The translations under genes were made by a program, and so were the position numbers. Below, in pieces: positions 19,527-31,500 of a DNA stretch of 64,000 nucleotides (the first letter of the stretch is position 1; every line of letters begins with the position of its first letter). Where the stretch lies: contig NC_053201.1 of the NCBI RefSeq assembly GCF_905163445.1, positions 7,140,001-7,204,000 of the forward strand, written 5' to 3'. The DNA comes from Pararge aegeria (lineage: Eukaryota > Arthropoda > Insecta > Lepidoptera > Nymphalidae). The notes beneath the pieces are model-generated. The model was not told where the DNA came from. It did not search any database and saw only the letters and a program-made list of their open reading frames with translations.

Positions 19527-22500
19527 TCAGTGCGACCGCGACACTCCGTCAGTTATGTAAAACATTTCTCCGAACCACTCGTTGTGCTCATCCAGGTACC
19601 TAAAACAGTTAGAACTTTTTTTTCATTTTTCACTTTTCCTGGTATAAAGTATCTTATGTAACTCCTTTTTTAACTCTATGCCCCACATCAAATTGAATGG
19701 TTACTTAGTTAGGGCGTAAAGGACAAAGGACAAACAAACACACTTTCGCATTTATAATATTATTAAGGATGCTGTAGAGACTAAGATGGTAGCGGGTTAA
19801 CCTAACTTGTTAAGGGTAACGCAATTATTTATTTATTTATTATTTATGTACCAGAAATGGTGATTACAAACATAAATATATGAAGTGAACAAAGGAAGCA
19901 ATTATGTTAATCCCTAATCCGTTTCAAGGCGGCATCGTACCGGAACGCTAAATGGACGTGGTTGGGTGATAGCTAGACTCGCCGAACGCTCCCATCAGAC
20001 CAGACCAGAGAAAATTCAGAAATTATTAAATTGTTCAAATTGCTTCGCCGAGGATCGATTCCACGACCTCCACTTATAAACCAGAGCCAACCACTGCGCC
20101 AGGAAGGTCGTCAACTAATTTAAAAACAAAAGCTTGATAACAAAATAAAGCTAAAACTTGCTCGTCTATTATTATCTGTTGTCGTGTTAGTACAGGTAGT
20201 GCTGAATTTATAGCATTGAAATGTGAGCTTTATCTCATATAACATAAAGTTGAATTTTAAGTGTGTGACGTGTGGGCAATGAGTGGTCGTATCATCATCA
20301 CCATCCTCACATCAACCAATTTACGCCCACTGCTGGAAATAGGGCTTGTAGGGCTTTCGCAATACAACGGTCTCGTGCCGCTTGAGTACAGTGGCTCCCT
20401 GCGACTCGTTTGATCTCATCTGTCAACTGTTGGAGGTCTACCGATGCTGCTTATGTCTAACTTAGACTGAAATTCTATTTTTGAAATTAGAATAATAATT
20501 GGCACACCTAAAAGCCAAAAAAGAAAAAGTAGGAGAAGAATATTAATAATATAATCTATATTATGACATTGTAATGGAATTGTAACTGTATCAATAAAAA
20601 AAAAAAAAAATCTACCATAAATCTCGACATACTGGCACTTAAATATTAAAAAGTTTGCCGTGTCATATAACAAAATCTCTCATTTCGAGTTTTAGCCACT
20701 AAAAAAATAGTTAAAAATTATTTCAAAACTTATACTCACTGTACAAACATATCTATATGTTTTAATATAAGTTTCAATTTAAAATCGGGCATCTGTGTTG
20801 CATTTAAAAAGTCCGGCAGCTTTACTGTAAAGTAAAGAAAAGAAAAGAATTTATTTTATATAATTTCTAAATAATAATGTTATTACAATTTTAATTGAAG
20901 ATTAAATTACCAAAGAGTCTTGCTAGATGGATGGCTCCGTAAACTCTACAGGGAAGGTGTTCCGTATCTTCGCGCGGTATTAATTGCCATTTTGCTACCT
21001 AATAAAAAGAGCAATTTTAACATCTATGTAATCGTATAGTAATGTTATGACACACAATAAGCATACAAAAGATCCCGAATTTCTAGCAGTATATTAAAAC
21101 AGGGTGATGTTTTGGCTAGGTTGGTCTTCTGTCTTCAAGAAATTAATTGAATTTATAAATGAGTATGCTGTAATAATTAAGATCGAGGCAAAATAAGGAC
21201 TTTTTTCGAATTAAACTAGCCTAGATATCTTTTCTAGGTTAGTGTAATTCGGAAAAAGTCCTTATTATGCTCCGATATTAATAATTTTTTTACTAAACGT
21301 CCAGCGTCGGATACACGCTTCGAAAGCGGAAGCAAAAGATACTCATTCAAGAAGTTAGTTATAAATTCAACTAATTTCTTGAAGACGGAAGTCCCACCTA
21401 ACCAAAACATCATCTTGTTTGAATAATAATATCCTGGTCCTGTTTTCTTTTTTTACTATTATTATTATACATATATAATTTTTTATAAACTTAAAATGCA
21501 TATAAAAATTTTCGGAACCGTCAGGATTTGAACCTTCGACTCTCTGGCAATCGCGGCCTGAGCGCTTTCTCCAATTAAGCTACGACTCTCCTACCGTCGA
21601 TGCCGAAATTAGTATATGCCTTTCACATCAGTCTTATTGCAACAGAGCGTCGCAGGTTCAAATCCTGTCGGCTACGAAATTTTTATATGCATTTTAAATT
21701 TATAAAATTAATAACTCCACCAAGTGTAAGCTAAAAACACTAATAAAAATTAATAAAAAAAAAATATATTATTATTGTTATTTAATATTTTTTTTATAGT
21801 AATAGTGAACGGACCAAGCAGAGCGCCCACTTGATGGTAAGTGGAAAACATTCATCTATAAACAAAGCAACACTTCACTTCCTTTAAACGAATGTTTAAT
21901 GGAAATGTGCCTGAAATTTACCGGCAACCGAGCACTTCAGACCGAAATTGCAACAATGCTGCTTAGCAGCAGTAATAAGCATGGCGACATTACTTCCCCG
22001 GACGAGTTTCATATTTATTTATTTGTTTTTTTATTTTTCTTTAATTGGAAAACCAACAGTTGTAGATTCTAAATACTTAAAAAATTGTTTGACTTAAAAC
22101 TAATAACAGGTTTCCACAGATAAGTCTTATATAAACAAGGGTAACTGATAGAACCCAGCAAAAACGCAGCAAACTATAACTGAGTGTTGAGTTTACCTAG
22201 CATGCAACAGTTTATCTACTAAGTTGCGACGTACACTGTTCATATTACCATAAAATAAGTCAATTTCGGGGTCATTGTAAACAGAATTAAGAAGGCGAGA
22301 GACACGGATTACAAAGTAATTAAATCTATTCTTAGTTTTAGTTCAGGGTACGTGAAGAATATTTTTATACCTAGGTAATCGTGATTATTAATGTATTCTT
22401 TAATACATTTGTGATTTGGCTTATTTTCTATTATCTTTTTTTATATGAGTAATTAAAAGTTAATATAAATATGTAATAATAATTATTATACTAATTTATG

Positions 22501-25500
22501 AAACAGTCTCTGTTACCAAACCATTATAGAAGTTGGGAGTTTGATCCCCCTTATGTGCGTTTTTAGTAATAAAGTATCACTTGCTTTAACGGCGAAGGTA
22601 AAAACTTTGAGGAAATCTAGACATAAGACTGAGTATCGCCTGAGAGTTCTCCATAATGTTCTATCAATCCGCACTTTGCCAGCACGGTGCATGATGAACT
22701 AAACCGGCTCGATCTGACCTGTGCCCCTTTTGTAGAAATGGGTTGGTAATGATGATAAAGGTTTCCTTACTAGAAGAATATGATACCTTATCGAGGAGTT
22801 GCGAGAGGGGATTTCTTGCGGGCGTGGCGGGGGTCGGCGGCGGGCGAGCGGGTCGCGCCCAACTCTCGCTCATCGATGACCCACTGCTGCCAACACTGAA
22901 AAAACATTACACAATAAATTTAAAAGAATTATGGTGTGGGTCGGATCGGAATATCGGGATAGAATTAGAGACAATTTAGGGTGCTTTCTTCTGAATATTG
23001 TTAAGTGCTAGGGTACGAATATTTGGAAATAATTCCTTATGTTTCTTCTTTTTTTTTTTTTTTGGTATATTTATTTTACTTCATGTAGTGTTCAAATAAA
23101 GAATAAAAATAAGTGAATAAAGAATTAAGCCAAATTTGATATTAGGCACGTGGGAAAAATACCACTAAAATTACAAACGTTCTTTTATTATCAGAAAGTA
23201 CATTGGAATTTACATATGACATAGCAAATATATGTAAAAAAAAATCTGGCATCTGAATTACATTAAAACATTGAAAGTAAAGTAAGGCACAAGTTTAAAA
23301 CAATAATTATAATTAACCAAATAACATTGATATTCCACTATCAAATAAAACTTCGGTCAAGACATAACGGACCCTGGCACTTGGTTGAGATAAAAAAAAA
23401 CACACACAGAAGATAAGCACTGGATAGCATTTATTTATTACTTAAATAACTAAACTCTTGTTCGTGATGCGAACCTTCCAATGGTCTTAGAGCTATTTGT
23501 GCTCAGGAGGTTAGCCAACCGGCAGACAGAAAGAATAGGTAGGAATGTAGCTGGGCAGCATTTCGGCTAATACCTGAACTGGGTATCGAAATTAAACTCG
23601 ACCTCATTATTACGCAAATCAAAAAAAGTATGTAGCAATATTATGCTAGTATATTGTGGATATAACAGAATTAATAAGAAGTAATAAACGAATAAGAACA
23701 AAAGACTTTAATCTTCTCTTCAATACAAAGTTCCAGAAAACACTTCTGGAAAACGGTCAATCGTTTCCCCCGATGAGCCCCATCTCCCCGGAGATGGAAA
23801 CATCCATCCATTCCATCTCCCCTGTAATAATCCGTCAGCTACTGTCCGTCCGAAAAAAGAAAACTAATCGTAGTTTTGAGTAGAAGCCGAGGAAAAATAT
23901 TTAGTGATATATTTCACAAATATCACTTGTTTCTAAAGTATGGCTCAGATGACACTTAATTCCGCTCTCAGAGTAGACTGACTCAGTGGCGTCGGACACC
24001 CTGCTTTTAAACTGCTTCGGAGGCCTAGAACCTCTTTCAGTTGGAAATCATAGAAGGAAATATCTAGAAACGTTAGAATTATGACCATTCTTTCAGTTTT
24101 TTGTTGTTTGGTATATACCTACTTATTTTACAGAGTCGGTATCTGTTCGGTGTAGAATCGATATGCTTTAGTAAAAAATTAAACAAACCGAATAAGACAG
24201 TACATTGGATCCGTGAAGTGTTAAGAAGGCTTTTTTTACGCACGATCCTGAAATTGAATGCATTTTGGGGGGTGTTTTTGGAGAGTTCTAGAAATAATCA
24301 GGTCCAATTCAATCTCAATATACTGTATAGAACAGTGTATGTTCACAATCACATATCACCTGCACGTCTAGCATGGGCCCGAGAGTTTTTCTTAGGCCCA
24401 CGGCCTTGGGCAAGTGGATAAGTAAATTTTATCACTTCTCATTGGATATAAGTGGGGGAATACAATTTCTGTTTCACCCATGCTAGTGCCGTGCTGATGG
24501 TAATAATGGTGCAGCCAAAGCCAGGTTACCAACTGAAGGGTAAATAAAACAATTATAAGTATTTACCATTAATAACACTTAACTTTTGATTTAGTTTTGA
24601 AAATAGGACTGAAGCTCTTGTTTATTCCATTTTTTATATGTATATTGAGTTAGTTGAATTATTATTAAAGTCCATTCAACAACATAAAATAGGCATGATT
24701 GATACCCTTCTTCTCTTACTAAACTAAACAGAACAGAATTAATGTGTTTCGAAGTTACTGTTCCAAAAACTTTGGGTTCTAATTACTGACCTCGAAGATA
24801 GTGTTTCAAAAGTTCGTTGTTCCCCCGTTGAGGTAGAGGGCGCTGGTTCTTCGTTTTCTGACTGCGAAACAGCCGACTTGTGTGAACGGAGTCTGTATAA
24901 AACGTGTTATAACGATACATTATTCGTTTGATCATAATTACCGAACCCAGTCCGCTTAATCAAAAGAAATGCCAAAAAAGTCAACATTTTGAATTAGTTT
25001 TGTTCTATAACTCCGTTTCTAGTAGAACTTTTGCAGTTCAACTAAAAATAGGACTGAATTAATTCCCTTTTTTGTATGTATATTGAGGTAGTTATTTATT
25101 AACTATTCTTTTAGTCTATTCAACAACATAAAATATGTATGATTGATACAATGCTTCTCTTACTCTTTAATCGTGTTAAAAAAGTGTCTTTGCAGGTTTT
25201 GAAGATGATTAGATAAATTGATATCATTTAACAATCCGTGGCTGAAGTCATAAGAACGATTTATTTTGAATTTCCGGGAATCGGACGCTAGGTTTTACTT
25301 TTCCTGTAAACTGACGTTTGTCTACTTTAACACCAGCACTGGCGCGCAACTAAAGTCGTTGGTCTCGTTTATTATTACCAACGTGTGGTCATTTTCGTGC
25401 AATCAAGCCAAGCCGCATTTAAATTGTCACTTCTTGACTAGTATCTGTCCAAAAACATGAGACAGGAGACCTGTCCCATTAGTGGAGGGTGTTTGAATGA

Positions 25501-28500
25501 GGGTGATTATGAAGTCTATCAGATAATGGAAGTGTACTTGCCTTCTAGCGAGACTGTATAATCTACTACTAAACTAGTATAGATGTTTAAACAAGTGTTT
25601 GGAGGCCTAGAATACAGTTGCTCCTGCATTCATCATCATCATTTCAACCGATTGACGTCCACTGCTGGGCATAGGTTTTTTGTAGAGCGTTTCAAACTCC
25701 ACGGATTCTGGGCCGCTTGTTTCCAGCGTTTGCTGCGACCAACGTTGCGTTTACCGGTGCGGGTTGCCATTCCAGCACCTTGGATTCGAACTTCCATCGG
25801 TTCTCCGAGCTATGTGCCCCGCTCATTGCCACTTCACTTTCGCGGTTTGGCTACGTCGGTAACTCTAGTTCTTCTACGGATCTCCTCACTGATTTGATCA
25901 CGTAGAGATATTCCTTACATAGCTCTTTCCAGCGCTCGCCGAGTGACCCTGAGCCTTCTTATGAGGCCCATAATTCGCGCCTGCATTGCTGAGATATTAA
26001 TAGGATGGGGATGATGATGAAGACTTTTAGTGATACTGTATGATCTACTAAACTTGTATAGATGTTCAAACAAAAGTTGGGAGGCCTAGAACGCAGTTGC
26101 TACTGCATTGCTGAGACATTTATTAGGTAAGGTATCCTTAGGTAATTTTGGACCTACCAATTCATAAGTTTAAAACACATTTATTGAAGCGATGTTACTA
26201 TACAATTGATGAATTTCTTAATGAAAAGGTTGCTTGGAAGCATCCGGCTCAGCTTTCATCTCTCGTGAGATAGAAAAATGAATGTTAAAATGTAAATTGT
26301 TGGTGTTGGAAAAGAGCAACTACTCAGTTTCTTGCCGGCTTCTTCTCGGTGAAATCTGCCTCCCGAACCGGCGCTAGAGTCACTATAAACCGACAGAGTT
26401 GACGTTTTAAAAGTGCTTATAGAGTAAGCATTCTTGAAACCAATATATTTTTTTTTATTCCACTACAAGTTTGTCCTTGACTGACTGCAATCTCACCTGG
26501 CGGTAAGTTATTATGCAGTCTAAGCTTGTAGCGGGCTGTGCGAAAATCGATTAGGAGTATGACTACCATACTCCCTGTATGGTAGTCATACCCCTAATCG
26601 AGTTTAACGCGACATCGCACCGGGACAATAAATCGCTTAGCGGCACGTCTTTGTCCGTAGGGTGGTAATCAGCCACGGCCAAAGCCTCCCACCAGACAAA
26701 TAAGGGGCCATCTATAAATAACGTCACACGAAATTATTATTTTTAAGTGTGAGGGAGTGAACTACCTTCTAGCGAGGCTGCGTGATCGCGGTGCAGCCCG
26801 CGGCTCCCGCTTCGTGGTGTCTTCGTGCCTCGGCGAACTTCTGGTACCTTCGCTGCTTTGTTCTCTCGTCTCTTCGCTTTCCGCCTTTTCTGTTTCCGCT
26901 TCCGCCTCTGCCTGCGCTTCCGCGTCCTCTGCCACCTCTTCTTCCGCTTCCGCTTCCGCTTCTGCTTCTGCTTCGGCTTCTATGTTTTCCGGGGCTGGCT
27001 CTGAAAATAAATACTTATATTTTAAACGCGCAAGTTTCTTTGTATGTCCTTACTTCACCCCCTACCGAGCAACAAGTCTACTTATGTTTGGTGTACAGTT
27101 AGTTGGAAGTACGGAGAGTTACATAGGCTATATTTTTAATCTCCGCAAAAAACGGTTCCTATGGGATTTGTATGAACGCGGACGGAGAACGCGGGGAACG
27201 GTTTTCTTACTGGCTCTAAAAATCCATACTTATATCATGAATGCGCAAGTGCGTTTCGTTGTTTGTCCTTACTTCACCCCTTAACGAGCAACAAGTCTAC
27301 TTGAATTTTGGTGTACAGTTAGTTGGAAGTACGGAGAGTTACACAAGGTACTTTTTATCTCTGAAAAACAAACTTTTCCTATGGCATTTGTCAAAAACCA
27401 TAATAAACGAGGACGAAGAACGCGGGCAACGGGTTTTCTTACTAATACTATTAATGCGAAGGTGTGTTTGTTTATCTTTTCTATACGCCCTAACTAAGAC
27501 ACCAATTGACTTGGTTTTTGGCATAGAGTTTGTTGAAAGGAAGAAGAGTAGTGTATTCTGAACGCTACTGTTTCTTCTGGGTTAAACAAACGGTTCCCAC
27601 GAGATTTGAAAAAACGGTGATGATCGCGCGAAACAGCTAGTATATATATATTGTAACCTAAATTAGCTATGCGGCTTTAGGATTGATACCGAAAACTAAA
27701 CATAATTTTGTTTTTTAGCCATATTAAGAAAAAATGGCGTAATAAACCGAAGGGATAAACATTATATTAAAAAAAACATTTGCTACGCAACTTTTAAGTT
27801 TGACGAGTAGCTATACAAAGTTTTCATAAAAAAATACGCGGTGACAACCAAAAAAATTAAATTGTCTAAATTTAAGTCAAATGGAGCCTTATGTATCGAA
27901 AACTGACGAGCATTTAGTTTTCGGGAAATACAAGGTAACAGATATAGTTTATGTTCAGGTTAGGTTAAGTTGGGTTTTTCTTTATTTCTTGAGATAACCT
28001 TTTCAAGATTAAGTAATCCTTTTTTTGGTTACGAATGGTGTTGTGTGAGTGTACTGTGTGCATAAGTTGCGAAACTTATCCTAGAGATTAAACTTAACTC
28101 TCGTATCATTAAGATTATTAATTAATAGTGAAAACTATATTGGCTTGTGTAAGATGTATAATTAATCTCGATTGTAAGATCAACAGTAAATTAATTATAG
28201 ATTTTTGTTTTTCAAATAAAAAAGAAAATATACCTTCTCCGTTTTCTGCGTTTTCCGGGTCTGGCGGTAAATGCGCGTATTCGGGAACCTTGGGGCTTTT
28301 TAGGTCCTCTTCTACCGATTCCGCCGTAGCGTCCACGTCGTCTTGCGATGGATCCTGGTTCTCTTCGTCCTCATCGTCGGGCTCTGTCTTTATATCAGGT
28401 CTGCAAAATATAATTTTACACACCACTCGCTCGCCTGCCTTATCACATAGCATGGTCATCTAAAGGTAAAGCGTGTCATAACATTCAAAAGCCATAGGAG

Positions 28501-31500
28501 GGGTTGTAATGTGATTTAGTTTAAATAACATCCCGCTTCCGAAGAAATTTCTGATCTTTCCCATATTGCTATCTCTCTTAGACGATATATCACTCTTTTC
28601 ATAAAGTATGGATTATGTACCTGTGATGTTGGGAAGGATGTACTTTACTCTAAAAATATCTTAGTTTAGCAGAAATTAAAAGTTGTTTTCATTGCAAATT
28701 ATATTTGGTGCAGTGGGCAGCGACCCTGCTTTCTAAGTCCAAGGCCGACTACTGGAAAATGTTTGTGTGATGAACATAAATGTTTTTCAGTGTCCGGGCG
28801 TATATGTACATTATATATGTATATTACAAGTATTTAAATATTCCTTTGATGATTGATGATGATGATGTGTGTATTGTCTTAGTATATTTATATTTATTTA
28901 TTTATGTAATAAAATTGTTTCCCGCCAAAACACTCTCGGGGTGTCAAGGCCTCACTCGTGACATAGGCAAATTAGAGCTTTTGTAAGTCTATAGCAAAAG
29001 ATTATTCATTTGATATTGATAACAAAAAAAACCTAGCAACTAGTTTGAAATCATAAAATACTTTATACCCGTGAGATTTCCGAGTTCAAACGGTACAAAA
29101 TTATGTTTATATAAAAGTGACGTCATTATTTTCAATCCGGCGTTTCACTATTCATTGTGGATGGCTAGATCTTGCAGTTTTATTAATTGAAAATAAATAC
29201 CAATGTCACTTCGAATATAAATACAAATAAATATGTTTAGATTATACATGAATCATAATACAATATTTTAGCAATTCTTTACCGGAACATTGCAACAATG
29301 GAATATGGAGCTAGTTCTCCCCCGGACGAGCTCTATCACAAAATACTCTAATGCTTGTACTATTAGTATGGATACAGTGCAACTTACTCGTCGATATATT
29401 GGCCGCACATCTCGTAATACTGATCAGCTTCCTGTTTGTACAATAGGTGCCCGCGGAGTATGAAATCGAAGTAGACTCTCAACCCATCTGCCACTTCTCT
29501 GAGTAAATTTAACCTGTAAAGAACCAATATTTTCTCAGGTATCCTCTCTCATAGGATAGAGGGCCGAACCTTCTCGAAGATGAAGACGGCAAGGTGGCGG
29601 TGAACACCATCCCAAAATAACCCGGGTGATGTGACCTCAGGGTCGCGGCCTGTTAGAGTGGGCGCTGTTGTTTTGTGGGACAAGCTGCCGTGCGAAGGAT
29701 CGGCGTTCTTGGGAGTTTGCTAAGCTTCCCAATATAGGCAGAGGGTGGCCAACGAGGGTGTTTAATGGTCAACAATCTCACATAACCCAAGCTATCCCCC
29801 GGAAAGCCGGATTGGACAAAAAGATAGTGGACTTGACAGCCTAAAAACCATATCTATACATTAAGGTAGGTATGTTTTTCCACTTTAGTTCGAAAAGAGA
29901 TAAATATATGCTCTACTAGCTGAAACTCATGACTTCGTTCGCGTGGATTAAGGGTTTTTATTCCCGCAGGAATTCTCTTATTTCCCGGGATAAACGGTGA
30001 TCTATGTTCTATTCCATGTCAAAGGCTACATACATGCCAAATGTCATCCGACTCCGTTCAGCCTTATTTGCGTGATTGTTTTACAATTATCCAAACTTTC
30101 ACATTTATCTCATATATATATTTCTTGTGTGCGTGTGTATGTCACTGAACTCCTCTCACTGAAAAATTCATTCAAACGGCTGGACCGATTTGAATGAATT
30201 TTTTGGTATTCGTTTGGGTGGCACCCTGGATGGTTTAGATTCACAAATCAGCCCGACAGATGGCGCTGGGGTCTGCTAATAATAGTATATTAATAATACG
30301 TATATAGTAGGATATTCAGCGCCGGTGCGCTAAGTCAGCGTGAATGTGAAATTAAAATCAGATTATTGCCAATTACTGCGCGGGTTACATCGAAAATTAA
30401 TTCTAAAATGCTATACACAACCAAGACGGTTTATAAAAATTATATAAGAAAGACAGTATCTCATCATCATAAATAATATAATGAGTTTAGTTAAGGCTAA
30501 AAAGGCTCAGTCACTTAGAAGGCGATGGAGAGAGCTATGCTAGGAGTATGCTACGTGATCAAATCAGAAATGAGGAGAAATTTGAGTTACCGACATAGCT
30601 CAACACTTGTGTTCTGAACTAATGGCCGTAGTTGCCGGTCAAATTACAGGCACGTGAGGCTAAACACGTACGACTCAGGTTGATGGACACAGGTGGTGTA
30701 TGCTGTTCTTATTGTTGCATGGTTTGTAGGCGACGGTTTTCCACTTTACATCAGGTGAAATCAATAAATGATTATTTAAAAAAAAACGTGTTAAAGTGTG
30801 CACGTCATCTACACGTTCGACATTCAATGCCTAATTGTAGCCAAGGCTTGTATTATACTTTTCTCAAATAGTGTATATATACACTAGAACTCAACTTGTT
30901 AACTTTTACTAAATATGTATCATATTATATCGAATAGTAATTTGAATAAATAAAGATATGGTACAGACACGCATACACCCACACACGCACACACTTATAA
31001 ATAAATAAATAAGTAATACCGTTTTTTCTCTAATCTCGATGCACATATGGAAAGACACATACCCCCAAGACACGGGAAATCCTAGTTCGGGGGTCCAGGG
31101 AATTTAAGAAAAACATTTGGACTTTTAAGCAAATAATAACTGTAATTATTATTATTATTAATTACAATGTCTTTTCAAAATCTATGACGGACGATGAAGG
31201 ACAATTGTGAGAAATTGTGTTATTACCTGCATGAAACATCAAGCATGTCTGGCTTGTGTGTGGGATCGTGCCTCGCGCGGGGCGGGTTCCACGCGCCAGC
31301 GCGCGCAAACCATTTTACGAAGGACTCAAGAATCTGGGCAGCGCACGGCGTCGCAGGCAGTCTGGACAACCTGCCACGTTTCACTACCAGATGGTAGTCG
31401 AATGTCAAGCGATCCCTGAACCAAATTAAATATGGAAAACATTAAAAAGAAGACATTAGATCAGAGTGCCTTATGCCTAGTGTGAGTTTTTCTACCTACA

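Noticed and set aside
21541..21600. Functional tRNA gene on the minus strand
   Set aside because: The anticodon arm pairs poorly, the loop lacks the conserved T before the anticodon, and the sequence is embedded in a repeated element.
25583..25905. Two overlapping plus-strand open frames
   Set aside because: They are the antisense of a decayed LINE ORF end.
26762..26764. TAG that would end MSL3 after exon 8 (417 aa)
   Set aside because: It directly follows a usable donor (AG|GTAGTT), and exons 9-13 downstream complete the MRG domain in matching phase.
26757..27284. 175-codon plus-strand open frame rich in Ser and Ala
   Set aside because: It is the reverse of MSL3 exon 8, whose GAAGCN repeats read as SASASA on the other strand, plus repeat DNA. 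Splice sites and protein similarity support the minus strand.
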